From Sphingomonas sp. BGYR3 (GTDB lineage: Bacteria > Pseudomonadota > Alphaproteobacteria > Sphingomonadales > Sphingomonadaceae): a stretch of 64,000 nt of DNA. Positions within the stretch are counted from its first letter, which is position 1. Every line of letters begins with the position of its first letter. The notes under the pieces were generated by a model, which saw nothing but the letters and a program-made list of their open reading frames with translations, was not told the DNA's origin and did no database searches. The position numbers and the translations under genes are program-made. Where the stretch lies: assembly GCF_025153455.1 (NCBI RefSeq), contig NZ_JANZNT010000001.1:1054001-1118000 (forward strand), written 5' to 3'. Positions 45,658 through 55,094 of the stretch are shown here, piece by piece.

Positions 45658-46533
45658 ATGCAGGACTGGCTGGCCATCGGCGGCGGCGCGCTGACCGCCC
45701 GGATCAATCCGTTCGGGGCGGAGCTGTCCTCCCTGACCGATGCCGATGGCCGCGAATGGATGACGGATGCGGACCCGGCATATTGGACCGGCCGCTCGCC
45801 ATTGCTGTTCCCCATTGTCGGCGCGCTGAATGGCGGCGTCTATCGGCATGGCGGATCGGAATATGCCCTGGCCCAGCACGGCTTTGCCCGGCGGCGCGCC
45901 TTCGCGGTGATCGATCATGGCGGCAATCATGCCCGCTTCCGCCTTGTGGACGATGCGGACAGCCGGGCCGTCTATCCCTTTTCCTTCACGCTCGATGCCG
46001 AATACCGGATCGACGGCAATGCGCTGACCATCGCCTGCACCGCTGCCAATACGGGCGACACGCCGATGCCCGTCAGTTTCGGCTATCACCCGGCCTTCGC
46101 CTGGCCGCTGCCCGGCAATGTGGACAAGCAGGGGCATGTCATCGAATTCGACCAGCCCGAGCCTGCCCCGCTTGCCCGCGTATCGGGCGGCCTGATCGCC
46201 GGCCATGACCGGCCAAGCCCGCTGATCGGGGGCAACCGCCTGCCGCTGGACGACGCGCTGTTCGTTCAGGATGCGCTGGTCTGGGACGGACCGGCCAGCC
46301 GCGCCGTCACTTATCGCTCGCCCGGCGGTGCATCGCTCCGTATCGACTATGCCGATGCCGACAAGCTGGGCATCTGGACGAAACCCGGCTCGCGCTTCAT
46401 CTGCATCGAACCCTGGTGGGGCATTGCCGATCCGGCAGGGTTTACCGGCGAGATCAGCCAAAAGCCGGGCATCCGGATCCTCGCACCGGGCGAGGCGCGC
46501 CGCTTCGCCATGACCATCACCGTCTTTGCCTGA
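45658..46533 (+). CDS. aldose 1-epimerase family protein (LacX-like)
   Basis: A 291-residue galactose-mutarotase superfamily protein that would interconvert alpha and beta aldoses. SFGYHPAFAWPL carries the catalytic His. YALAQHGFARRRAF and SRFICIEPWWGIADP are family segments. No signal peptide, so cytoplasmic. It belongs to the LacX branch rather than classical GalM. The start at ATG 45658 (MQDWLAIGGGALTAR) is directly behind the palindromic repeat. Downstream of the SDR by 100 bases. Confidence 0.85.
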   Translation: MQDWLAIGGGALTARINPFGAELSSLTDADGREWMTDADPAYWTGRSPLLFPIVGALNGGVYRHGGSEYALAQHGFARRRAFAVIDHGGNHARFRLVDDADSRAVYPFSFTLDAEYRIDGNALTIACTAANTGDTPMPVSFGYHPAFAWPLPGNVDKQGHVIEFDQPEPAPLARVSGGLIAGHDRPSPLIGGNRLPLDDALFVQDALVWDGPASRAVTYRSPGGASLRIDYADADKLGIWTKPGSRFICIEPWWGIADPAGFTGEISQKPGIRILAPGEARRFAMTITVFA

Positions 46534-46555
46534 CCGCTGTTGACGGTTGGGGATC

Positions 46556-46589
46556 GCCCCCGCCCGTTGTGTCGGCAACCGGCGGGGGC
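46556..46589. terminator. hairpin between convergent aldose epimerase and hydrolase
   Basis: GCCCCCGCC (46556-46564) and GGCGGGGGC (46581-46589) are perfect copies, with an inner GTTG/CAAC. It lies in the 63-base gap between two convergent genes. Confidence 0.65.
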
Positions 46590-46596
46590 GCATCGC

Positions 46597-47427
46597 TCAT
46601 CCTTCGATAAATGCCAGCAGGTCGGCATTGATCACATCGGCATGGGTCGTCGCCATGCCATGCGGCAAACCGGGATAGACCTTTAGCGTGCCGTGCTTCA
46701 GCAGCTTGATTGCCTTCATTGCACTGTCGTGGATGGGCACGATCTGGTCGTCTTCGCCATGCATGACCAGCACCGGGATATCGAGCGCCTTCAGATCCTC
46801 GGTAAAGTCCGTCTCGCTGAATGCCTTGATGCAATCATAATGTGCCTTGGTGCCGCCCATCATCCCCTGCCGCCACCAATTATGGATCACGCCCTGATCC
46901 ACCTTTGCCCCTTCGCGATTGAAGCCGAAGAACGGCCCGGTAGGGATGTCGAGGAAGAATTGGGCGCGATTGGCGACCAGAGCCTCGCGGAAGCCGTCGA
47001 ACACCGACATCGGCAGGCCTTCCGGATTGTCCGGCGTCTGCACCATGATCGGCGGCACCGCACCGATCAGCACCGCCTTGGCCACCCGACCCGGTTCGGC
47101 CCGGGCGACATAATGCGCCACTTCGCCGCCGCCTGTCGAATGGCCGATATGGATGGCCCCTTTCAGGTCCAGCGCCGCCGCCAGCGCCTTCACGTCGGCG
47201 GCATAGGTGTCCATCTCGTTGCCCTGCCATGTCTGGGTCGATCGGCCATGCCCGCGCCGGTCATGCGCGATCACCCGGTACCCCTTGTGCAGGAAAAACA
47301 GCATCTGGTTGTCCCAGTCGTCGCTGCTGAGCGGCCAGCCATGATGGAACACCAATGGGGTCGCATCCCTTGGCCCCCAGTCCTTGTAGAAAATCTCGGT
47401 GCCGTCGTCGGTGGTGATGAATGGCAT
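46597..47427 (-). CDS. alpha/beta hydrolase, non-heme haloperoxidase type
   Basis: A 276-residue cofactor-free hydrolase of the bromo/chloroperoxidase group. Oxyanion FHHGWPL, nucleophile Ser in GHSTGGGEVAHY, Asp in HGEDDQIVP and His in PGLPHGMATTH form the triad. The physiological role is probably ester or perhydrolysis; halogenation is a side reaction of the family. Divergent from prfC. ATG at 47427 with AAGGAGCAGC upstream. Confidence 0.9.
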   Translation of the reverse strand: MPFITTDDGTEIFYKDWGPRDATPLVFHHGWPLSSDDWDNQMLFFLHKGYRVIAHDRRGHGRSTQTWQGNEMDTYAADVKALAAALDLKGAIHIGHSTGGGEVAHYVARAEPGRVAKAVLIGAVPPIMVQTPDNPEGLPMSVFDGFREALVANRAQFFLDIPTGPFFGFNREGAKVDQGVIHNWWRQGMMGGTKAHYDCIKAFSETDFTEDLKALDIPVLVMHGEDDQIVPIHDSAMKAIKLLKHGTLKVYPGLPHGMATTHADVINADLLAFIEG

Positions 47428-47565
47428 GATGCTGCTCCTTGTGCCTGAGCCTCAATGGCCGAGTCGCCGCCCGTCAGGATGCTCCGAATGCGGGTCGCTG
47501 TCATGACAGCGATGTCGGAATGTGCCGCACTCGACTTGGCAGGGCCGGGCGGCTAGGGCGCGCGC

Positions 47566-49137
47566 ATGACTTCGCCCCTCGACCGTCGCACCTTTGCGAT
47601 CATTTCCCACCCCGATGCCGGCAAGACGACGCTGACCGAAAAGCTGTTGCTGTTCGGCGGCGCGATCCATCTGGCGGGCGAGGTCAAGGCGCGGGGCCAG
47701 GCGCGGCGTGCCCGGTCGGACTGGATGAAGATCGAGCAGCAGCGCGGCATCTCCGTCACCAGTTCGGTGATGACGTTCGAGCGGCAGGGCGTGACCTTCA
47801 ACCTGCTCGACACACCGGGCCACGAGGATTTCAGCGAGGACACCTATCGCACGCTGACCGCCGTCGACAGCGCAGTCATGGTGATCGACGTCGCCAAGGG
47901 CATCGAAAGCCAGACGCGGAAATTGTTCGAGGTGTGCCGCCTGCGCTCGGTTCCCATCATCACCTTCGTCAACAAGGTGGACCGGGAGGGGCGCGAGGTG
48001 TTCGCCATCCTCGATGAAATCGCGGAACTGCTGGCGCTGGACGTCACCCCGATGACCTGGCCGGTTGGCATGGGCGGGCAGTTTGAGGGGATTTACGACC
48101 TCGTCACCCACCGCCTGCTGCTGCCCGAAGGGGACAGCCGCGAATTTCAGGGCAAGGTGGTCCAGTGCAGCGGCCTGGACGATCCGCAGCTGGACGCGAT
48201 CATCTCCGCCGACACGCTGGCCAAGCTGCGCGAGGATGTGGAGCTGGCGCAGGCGGGCTATCCCGAATTCGACATGGATGCGTATCGCAACGGCGATCTG
48301 ACGCCCGTCTATTTCGGTTCCGCGCTGAAGGAATTCGGCGTGGATTCGCTGATCGAGGCGCTGTCCACCCACGCCCCCCCGCCCCGGCCCCAGCCCGCCG
48401 AGCCTGCGCCCGTCGATCCGGCGCAGAACGAAGTCACCGGCTTTATCTTCAAGGTGCAGGCGAACATGGACCCGAACCATCGGGACCGCATCGCCTTCAT
48501 GCGGCTGTGCTCCGGCACGTTCAAGCGGGGCATGAAGCTGACCCCGACCGGTCATGGCAAGCCGATCGCGATCCATTCGCCGATCTTGTTCTTTGCCCGC
48601 GAACGCGAACTGGCGGACGAGGCCTATCCCGGCGATATCATCGGCATCCCGAACCACGGCGTGCTGCGCGTCGGCGACAGCCTGAGCGAAAAGACGGGTG
48701 TCCGCTTTACCGGCCTGCCCAATTTCGCGCCGGAAATCCTGCGCCGCATCGCGCTGAAGGATCCGACCAAGACCAAGCAGCTGCGCAAGGCGCTGGACGA
48801 TTTGTCGGAGGAGGGCGTGATCCAGGTCTTCTATCCCGATATCGGGTCGAACTGGATCATCGGCGTCGTCGGCCAGCTTCAGCTGGAAGTGCTGCTGTCC
48901 CGGCTGGATGCGGAATACAAGGTCGGCGCGAACCTTGAGGGCGCGCCGTTCGAAACCGCCCGCTGGATCTCGTCGGACAGCCCAAAGGATCTTGAGGACT
49001 TCATGTCCATCAACCGCGGCGCCATGGCAAAGGACCGCGACGGCAACCCGGTGTTCCTCGCCAAATCGGCTTGGGAAGTCAGCTACATCGCCGACCGCTA
49101 TGCCAAGGTAAAGTTCGCCGCGACCCGCGAACGCTGA
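47566..49137 (+). CDS. prfC: peptide chain release factor 3
   Basis: A 523-residue translational GTPase that removes RF1/RF2 after peptide release. G1 SHPDAGKTTLTEKLLLF, G3 DTPGHEDFSEDT and G4 NKVDRE are present. RF3-specific QQRGISVTSSVM and the C-terminal domain (NFAPEILRRIALKDPTKTKQ) confirm it is RF3 rather than EF-G. ATG at 47566. Its stop nearly abuts the ABC1 kinase gene. Confidence 0.97.
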   Translation: MTSPLDRRTFAIISHPDAGKTTLTEKLLLFGGAIHLAGEVKARGQARRARSDWMKIEQQRGISVTSSVMTFERQGVTFNLLDTPGHEDFSEDTYRTLTAVDSAVMVIDVAKGIESQTRKLFEVCRLRSVPIITFVNKVDREGREVFAILDEIAELLALDVTPMTWPVGMGGQFEGIYDLVTHRLLLPEGDSREFQGKVVQCSGLDDPQLDAIISADTLAKLREDVELAQAGYPEFDMDAYRNGDLTPVYFGSALKEFGVDSLIEALSTHAPPPRPQPAEPAPVDPAQNEVTGFIFKVQANMDPNHRDRIAFMRLCSGTFKRGMKLTPTGHGKPIAIHSPILFFARERELADEAYPGDIIGIPNHGVLRVGDSLSEKTGVRFTGLPNFAPEILRRIALKDPTKTKQLRKALDDLSEEGVIQVFYPDIGSNWIIGVVGQLQLEVLLSRLDAEYKVGANLEGAPFETARWISSDSPKDLEDFMSINRGAMAKDRDGNPVFLAKSAWEVSYIADRYAKVKFAATRER

Positions 49138-49143
49138 ACCGGC

Positions 49144-50640
49144 TCAGGTCAGCAGCACCGCCGCCGCGACGATGACGGCGGCGACCAGCACCGATGCGCT
49201 CAACCGGCGCAGCGCCGATACGATCGCCTGTTCGCCCGGACCGATCACCGGCGGCGCCTGCAGCCGGGCCACCGCCGCCCGGATCAGCGCGGGCGCATCG
49301 TCGCCCAGCCGCGACAGCTCCCACGCAATCGGCGCCAGCTGCGCGGTCCACGTCGCGGGCGACACCCGGTCCAGCGTCACCCGTGCCGTCGCCCGCGCCA
49401 TTGCGCCCGACAGGTCACTGTCCGGCGCGATCCGGCCCAGCACGCCGTCCAGCGTCATCAGCGCCTTGAACACGATCAACAGGTCCGGTGGCAGCACCAG
49501 CCGCTCCTCGCGCATCACCCGCAGCATGTCCGTGACCAGCGCGGCCAGCACGATCCGCTGCCCGCCGCCATGCCGCGCGATCAGCCCCTCGGCCGCCGGG
49601 GTCAGTTTCTGGCCGCCCCCCGGCCCGCTGCCCGTCCATACCGCCAGCGTGTCGGCCAGCGCGGCCGCATCGCCGCTGCCCAGCGCGCGGACGAACCCGA
49701 TAAACTCCTGACGCCGCCGGTGGCTGATCTGTCCGGTCATGCCCATGTCGAGCAGCGCGATCCGGTTCCCCGGCTGGCACAGCAGGTTGCCGGGATGCGG
49801 ATCGGCATGAAACCGGCCGTTCAGCAGCACCATGTCCAGCACGATGTCCGCGCCCGCCTCTGCGATCATCACCGGGTCGATCCCCGCCGCGCGCAGGGTA
49901 TCGCCATCCACCGGGCGAATGCCCTCGATATAGTCCATCACCAACAGGGTTTCGCTGGTGTAGCGCCAATGGATCACCGGCACGACGACACGGTCGTCCC
50001 CGGCGAAATCGGCACGCAACGCATCGGCGTGCCGTCCCTCGCTGGCCAGGTCCAGTTCCTCCAGCATGGCCGTGGCCAGCTGGCGGGCCATGGCGACGGG
50101 GGTAAATCGCCGCGCCTCCGCACTGGCGCGTTCGGCAATGGCGGCAAGTTCGGCGATCAGGCGCAGGTCGGCGGCAATCGTCTCCGATATGCCGGGCCGC
50201 CGGATCTTCAGCACAACCTCGCGCCCGTCCTCCAGCGTCGCGCGGTGCACCTGCGCGATCGACGCGGCTGCCAGCGGCTGCGGATCGAAGGTGGCGAACA
50301 GTGCCTCCGGCGCATCGCCCAGCGCCGCTTCGACCTGTGGCCGCAGCGTCTCGAACGGCAGCGTCGGCGCATCGGCGTGCAGCGCGGACAGCTCCTCGAT
50401 CCATTCCGGCCCCAACAGGTCGCCGCGCGTGGCAAGGATCTGGCCCAGCTTGATAAAGGTCGGACCCAGCGCCTCGATCGCCTCCCGCGTCCGGCGCGGC
50501 AGGTCGGGGGGCGCATCGCCGCCACGATCGGCAAGGCCCAGCCGCGCGGCCAGCACCCCGATGCCATAACGCGACATGACGCCGCCAATTTCGCTCAGGC
50601 GCTGGCGGTCACGGGCGGCGACGCGGATCGTATCGAACAT
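49144..50640 (-). CDS. ABC1/AarF/UbiB family atypical kinase
   Basis: A 498-residue atypical kinase. The family KxGQ motif is in LGPTFIKLGQILATRGDLLG. ASIAQVHRATLEDGREVVLKIR carries the Ala-rich loop and VLKIRRPG, and FHADPHPGNLL is the catalytic/DFG-like region. A C-terminal hydrophobic segment (ASVLVAAVIVAAAVLLT) suggests membrane attachment. UbiB members support ubiquinone synthesis or lipid homeostasis; a dedicated ubiB may exist elsewhere, so I do not assign the symbol. Confidence 0.88.
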   Translation of the reverse strand: MFDTIRVAARDRQRLSEIGGVMSRYGIGVLAARLGLADRGGDAPPDLPRRTREAIEALGPTFIKLGQILATRGDLLGPEWIEELSALHADAPTLPFETLRPQVEAALGDAPEALFATFDPQPLAAASIAQVHRATLEDGREVVLKIRRPGISETIAADLRLIAELAAIAERASAEARRFTPVAMARQLATAMLEELDLASEGRHADALRADFAGDDRVVVPVIHWRYTSETLLVMDYIEGIRPVDGDTLRAAGIDPVMIAEAGADIVLDMVLLNGRFHADPHPGNLLCQPGNRIALLDMGMTGQISHRRRQEFIGFVRALGSGDAAALADTLAVWTGSGPGGGQKLTPAAEGLIARHGGGQRIVLAALVTDMLRVMREERLVLPPDLLIVFKALMTLDGVLGRIAPDSDLSGAMARATARVTLDRVSPATWTAQLAPIAWELSRLGDDAPALIRAAVARLQAPPVIGPGEQAIVSALRRLSASVLVAAVIVAAAVLLT

Positions 50641-50667
50641 CAGTTGAAGGTAGGGGCGGCCCGTACC

Positions 50668-51927
50668 CTATCCAACCCAGTCCCGGGGCAGCGGCCTTAC
50701 CGCCAGCAGCATCAGCCCGGCCGCCACCGCGTAAAAGCCAAGCGCCGCCATCGCGGCATAGCGCAATGCCTCATCGCCATGGGTTGCCGTCATCGAATCC
50801 GCGACTGCGCCCATGATCCACGATCCGGCACCCAGCCCGATCAGGTTGTTGATGAACAGGAACGACGCGCTGGCCGTCGCCCGCATATGCGGCGGCACCA
50901 GATGCTGCACGGCAGTCGTCACCGGGCCAAGCCACAGGATGTTGAGGCCGTTGGGGATCAGGAACAGGAACCATGCGATGACCGGTGATCCCGTCATCAG
51001 GAACGCGCCTAGAAACAGCGGAATACTGGCCAGCCAGGCAAAAGCGGGCAGCCGCGCATAGGTTCCGCGATCCGCCTGTCCCAGCCGGTCGGCCAGCCAG
51101 CCGCCGGAAAACACGCCGATGGTCCCGCCAACCAGCAGCAGCGAGCCAAAGAAATAGCTGGTCGTCGACAGGTCGAAACCGAAACTGAGCATCAGCACCG
51201 ACGGCACCCAGAAGGCCAGGCCATAGCCGCACATCGAACTGAACGCGGCGGCAAAGCTCATCAGCCAGAAACTGCGCTTGGCGGCCAGGATGCGGAACAC
51301 CGCGCTGACCGGCACCCGCTCGCCCGTCGGCTGGGCGGGCCGCGCGGGTTCACGCACGATTACGCGGAACAGCGGCGCGATGACCACGCCCGCAATGCCG
51401 ACGACGATGAAGGCCCAGCGCCAGTCCACGCTGGCCGCGATCCACGCACCCAGCAACGTCCCGCTGGCAAGGCCAATGGGGATGCCCAGCGAATAGATGG
51501 CCAGCGCCCGTGCCCGCTGATGCGGGGGGAATGTGTCGGCGATCACCGCATAACTCGGCGCAACGCCCCCCGCCTCCCCCACGCCCACGCCCAGGCGGAA
51601 CGCAAACAGCTGCCAGAAACTGCCCGCCATGCCGCACAGCGCGGTAAATCCGCTCCACACGGTCAGCGACAGGGTGATGACCCAGGTGCGGCTGGTCCGG
51701 TCGGCAATCAGCGCCAGCGGAATGGCCAGCGTTGAATAAAGCAGCGCAAACGCGATCCCGCCCAGCGCGCCCAGCTGCGTGTTGGTCAGGTTCAGGTCCG
51801 CCTTGATCGGCTGAACCAGGATGCCCAGGATCTGCCGGTCCAGGAAATTGAAGGTATAGACGAGCAACAGCATCGCCAGCGCCGCCGCGCGATACCCCGG
51901 CGTCGTGGGGGCGCTTGACCCGTTCAT
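50668..51927 (-). CDS. MFS transporter, spinster-like
   Basis: A 419-residue inner-membrane permease with about 12 helices. MLLLVYTFNFLDRQILGIL near the N-terminus and RTSRTWVITL in the loop after helix 2 mark a spinster-type MFS transporter. The preceding TonB-dependent receptor lies 84 bases upstream in the same direction and a TetR regulator is divergent to that. The set looks like an uptake cassette, substrate unknown. ATG at 51927 (MNGSSAPTTPGYRAAAL) is chosen over an upstream one. Confidence 0.87.
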   Translation of the reverse strand: MNGSSAPTTPGYRAAALAMLLLVYTFNFLDRQILGILVQPIKADLNLTNTQLGALGGIAFALLYSTLAIPLALIADRTSRTWVITLSLTVWSGFTALCGMAGSFWQLFAFRLGVGVGEAGGVAPSYAVIADTFPPHQRARALAIYSLGIPIGLASGTLLGAWIAASVDWRWAFIVVGIAGVVIAPLFRVIVREPARPAQPTGERVPVSAVFRILAAKRSFWLMSFAAAFSSMCGYGLAFWVPSVLMLSFGFDLSTTSYFFGSLLLVGGTIGVFSGGWLADRLGQADRGTYARLPAFAWLASIPLFLGAFLMTGSPVIAWFLFLIPNGLNILWLGPVTTAVQHLVPPHMRATASASFLFINNLIGLGAGSWIMGAVADSMTATHGDEALRYAAMAALGFYAVAAGLMLLAVRPLPRDWVG

Positions 51928-52011
51928 GCCCGCTCCTTGCCCGCCGCGACTGTCACGCGGTCCGTTGTGATTAGCAGGGCGCGCACTGCCCGCCAATGCG
52001 CGCCCGCCGGA

Positions 52012-54342
52012 TCAGAACTTTGCTGTGAACGTCGCAAAGACCTGACGCGGATTGCCGTAATAAGCGGTCAGCACGCCCTCGGTCCCCAGTGTGGGGATGA
52101 AATTGCCGGTGGTCGCATTGGTCAGGAACGCGCCCGTATCGGGATTCTGCGCCAGGAAGTTGTAGCCTGCCACGATGTACCGCTTGTCGGTCAGGTTGCG
52201 GCCATGGACGCCGATCGAATAGCTGTCGTTGATCGCCCAGACGAAGTTGGCATCCCACAGCGCATATGCCGGCTGGTCAAGCAGGGGCGTGCGCAATTCG
52301 AACTGCTGGCTATCGCCGCGATAGCTGACCGTGGTGCTCAGATCGACCGAGCCCGCCCCGACCGGCGCGGAATAGGCAATCGTGCCGCTGGCGGTCCAGT
52401 CAGGGGTGTTCTGGAACGCGCGGCGATCGGCCACGTCGATCCCGCGGCCATCGATGAACCGGGTATATTTGGCATCCAGATAGCCCATCGTGCCCGATAG
52501 CGTGAATCGGTCGCCCGCCGCAGCAAAGTCGCGGGCGGCGACCAGGTTCACCTCGGCCTCGATCCCGTTGATCCGTGCGCGGCCGGCATTGGTCGTCACG
52601 CCGATAAAGGTCTGCTGGCCGTTGATGGTGGTGCCGATCGATCCCGGCACCTGCACATCGGTATAGTCCGAGCGGAACGCGGCGAGCGCGAAGTTCAGGC
52701 GACGGTCCCACACCGAACCCTTGAAGCCGATTTCATAGGTGTCGACCGTTTCCGGATCGAACGAGAGGAAGTCGAACACCTGATCGGCATTGCAGATACC
52801 GCCGGTCGGCGTGCGGCACGCGGTCGATTGGCCACGCGGATCGAAGCCGCCGCCCTTGAAGCCCTGCGAATAGCTTGCATAGACGTTCAGGTCGCCCGTC
52901 GGCTGCCACTGGATCGAGGCGCGCGGGGTGAAGTCCCCGAAATCGGCTGCGCCCGAAAAGTTCGACGTCGTTGCGAACAGCGTGCCATTGCCGTTGAAGA
53001 AGGGCGAGCCACCGCCCAGGAACGTCTGGCGAAGGATCGTCGACCGCCGCGTGTCCCAGGTATAGCGACCGCCGACCGACAGGCTCAGCTGATCGGTCAG
53101 GTCATAGGTCGCATCGGCGAATACCGCGACCGTATCGGTTTCCACATTGCCGAAGGTGAGCGCGGTGACGCCGCCGGGCAGGCGGACGTCAAACACGGTC
53201 CGCGCCTTGGCATCCAGATAATAGAGGCCGACCAGCGCGTTGAACCGGTCCGTGCCGATCAGCATCTGCACTTCCTGGCTGAACTGCTCGTTATTGTAGA
53301 ATGCAGGCACATCGACCTGCACCGCCGGCAGGGCATCGAAATCGATCGGCGTGCCGCTATCGTCCTTGCGATAGCCGGTGATCGAGCGGAAGGTCAGCCA
53401 GTCGGCGGGCTTGGCTTCGATGAACAGCGAACCGCCATATGCCTCGACCTTCTGTTCGGGGTCGAGCAGGCCGCCGCGCGAATCGTACACATCCTCAAGC
53501 ACCGGGGCACCGGTGGCGATGCCGCGGATCAGGCGATGGCCGCCGCGCGGATTGCTCCTGTCCTCGGTATAATCACCCGACAGGCGGATGAAGAGGCTGT
53601 CGTCCGGTTCGATCTGCAGCGTGCCGCGCGCCGCCCAGATGTCCTTGTTGTAATTCGCCTCGCCCGTGGTCAGGTTCTCGCCGAAGCCGCCGCGCGACAG
53701 CCGTGCCGCTGCACCGCCGATCTTCACCACGCCATTGCCGATCGGCACGCTGCCGCTGATCACGGCATCCGCCTGATCATAGCTGCCATAGGCCGCCCGC
53801 ACCTTCAGCGTGGGATCATCGCCCAGCCGCCGGGTGACATATTTGACTGCGCCGCCGATGGTGTTGCGGCCATAGAGCGTCCCCTGCGGCCCGCGCAGCA
53901 CCTCGATCCGCTCGACATCGTAAATGTCCAGCACGGCCGCCTGCGGGCGGTTGAGGTATACGTCATCCAGATAGATGCCGACGCCTGCCTCGAACCCCGC
54001 AACTGGATCCTGCTGACCCACACCGCGGATAAAGGCGCTCAGCGTTGAATTGGTGCCGCGCGACACCTCCAGCGTAACGTTGGGCGTGACAGCGGCCAGA
54101 TCGGTGACGTCGATCGCGCCAAGCTGCTCCAGCTGATCGCCCGAAAAGGCGGTGATCGCGACCGGCACGTCGAGCAGCGATTCCTCGCGCCGACGGGCAG
54201 TCACGATGATGTCGCCATCGGCCGGATCACTGGCGGCGGTTTCCTGCTCCGCCTGCTGTGCCTGGGCCGGGACCGCCATCAGCGCGGGCAAGGCGGCGGC
54301 GGACAGGATCAGCGCGCGGACGCTGGACGAACGATGCTTCAT
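52012..54342 (-). CDS. TonB-dependent receptor, second
   Basis: A 776-residue outer-membrane transporter. Signal peptide (SVRALILSAAALPALMAVPAQA), TonB box-like DIIVTARRREESLLDVPVAI, plug domain with NVTLEVSRGTNSTLSAFIRG, VGIYLDDVYLNRP and RIEVLRGPQGTLYGRN, then a barrel ending in RQVFATFTAKF. The motif set is the sphingomonad type of receptor often found with aromatic, terpenoid or steroid catabolism, not siderophore-specific. A TetR regulator is divergent, with a palindromic operator. ATG at 54342. Confidence 0.92.
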   Translation of the reverse strand: MKHRSSSVRALILSAAALPALMAVPAQAQQAEQETAASDPADGDIIVTARRREESLLDVPVAITAFSGDQLEQLGAIDVTDLAAVTPNVTLEVSRGTNSTLSAFIRGVGQQDPVAGFEAGVGIYLDDVYLNRPQAAVLDIYDVERIEVLRGPQGTLYGRNTIGGAVKYVTRRLGDDPTLKVRAAYGSYDQADAVISGSVPIGNGVVKIGGAAARLSRGGFGENLTTGEANYNKDIWAARGTLQIEPDDSLFIRLSGDYTEDRSNPRGGHRLIRGIATGAPVLEDVYDSRGGLLDPEQKVEAYGGSLFIEAKPADWLTFRSITGYRKDDSGTPIDFDALPAVQVDVPAFYNNEQFSQEVQMLIGTDRFNALVGLYYLDAKARTVFDVRLPGGVTALTFGNVETDTVAVFADATYDLTDQLSLSVGGRYTWDTRRSTILRQTFLGGGSPFFNGNGTLFATTSNFSGAADFGDFTPRASIQWQPTGDLNVYASYSQGFKGGGFDPRGQSTACRTPTGGICNADQVFDFLSFDPETVDTYEIGFKGSVWDRRLNFALAAFRSDYTDVQVPGSIGTTINGQQTFIGVTTNAGRARINGIEAEVNLVAARDFAAAGDRFTLSGTMGYLDAKYTRFIDGRGIDVADRRAFQNTPDWTASGTIAYSAPVGAGSVDLSTTVSYRGDSQQFELRTPLLDQPAYALWDANFVWAINDSYSIGVHGRNLTDKRYIVAGYNFLAQNPDTGAFLTNATTGNFIPTLGTEGVLTAYYGNPRQVFATFTAKF

Positions 54343-54409
54343 GGCAAAACCTCCCCTTTGGATGGCAGCCCGTCGGACGCGGGTTGTGCCGTGTTGCGAT
54401 CCGCTATAC

Positions 54410-54430
54410 TGAAACCTGAACCGGGTTTCA
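54410..54430. promoter_or_regulatory. palindromic operator between TetR gene and TonB receptor
   Basis: TGAAACC-tgaaccg-GGTTTCA is a perfect 7-bp inverted repeat with a 7-base spacer. TATACT at 54405-54410 abuts it and could be a -10 box for the regulator, with GGTTGT at 54382-54387 17 bases upstream. The site is in the right place for TetR control in both directions. Confidence 0.65.
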
Positions 54431-54457
54431 ACTTGGGAATGTATCGGAGGGAGCCGG

Positions 54458-55090
54458 ATGGGGACGGAACCGGGAACGGCGGGCGCATCGGCGGCCAGTG
54501 CGGGCAAGGAACCGCGGACCGAACGCGGCCGCCGCACGCTGCGCGCGATCCTGGATGCGGCCGCCGCCGAGTTCGGGGAAAAGGGGTTTCACGACGGATC
54601 GATCAGCGGGATCACCCGCCGCGCGGGCGTCGCGCTGGGCAGTTTCTACACCTATTTCGACAGCAAGGACGCCGTGTTTCGCGCGCTGGTTCAGGACATG
54701 TCGGATCAGGTGCGCGATCAGGTCGCCCCGGCGATCCGCGCCGCGCCGGATCAACTGGCCGCCGAACGCGCGGGCCTGCTGCAATTCATCCGCTTCGTGC
54801 GTGAGCACAAGGAAATCTATCGCATCATCGATGAGGCTGAATTTGTCGATCCCGACAGTTTCCGCCGCCATTACACGACGACGGCCGATCGCATCCGCAC
54901 CCGCCTGTCCGCCGCCGCCGCGCGGGGCGAGGTGCGCGGCGATGTGGACGAGGTTCACGCCTGGGCGATCATGGGCATGAACGTGTTTCTGGGCCTGCGC
55001 TACGGCGTGTGGAGCGATGCGGAACCGCCAGAGGGGGTGGCAGACCGGGTTGCCGACCTGCTGGCCAACGGCCTTGCCCCCAGCGGCTGA
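54458..55090 (+). CDS. TetR family transcriptional regulator
   Basis: A 210-residue repressor. HTH (RAILDAAAAEFGEKGFHDGS, ISGITRRAGVALGSFYTYF) at about residues 25-70, then a helical effector domain ending VADLLANGLAPSG. The ligand is unknown. Divergent from the TonB receptor; probable operator at 54410-54430. The ATG at 54458 follows GGAGGGAGCCGG. Confidence 0.92.
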   Translation: MGTEPGTAGASAASAGKEPRTERGRRTLRAILDAAAAEFGEKGFHDGSISGITRRAGVALGSFYTYFDSKDAVFRALVQDMSDQVRDQVAPAIRAAPDQLAAERAGLLQFIRFVREHKEIYRIIDEAEFVDPDSFRRHYTTTADRIRTRLSAAAARGEVRGDVDEVHAWAIMGMNVFLGLRYGVWSDAEPPEGVADRVADLLANGLAPSG

Positions 55091-55094
55091 CCGA

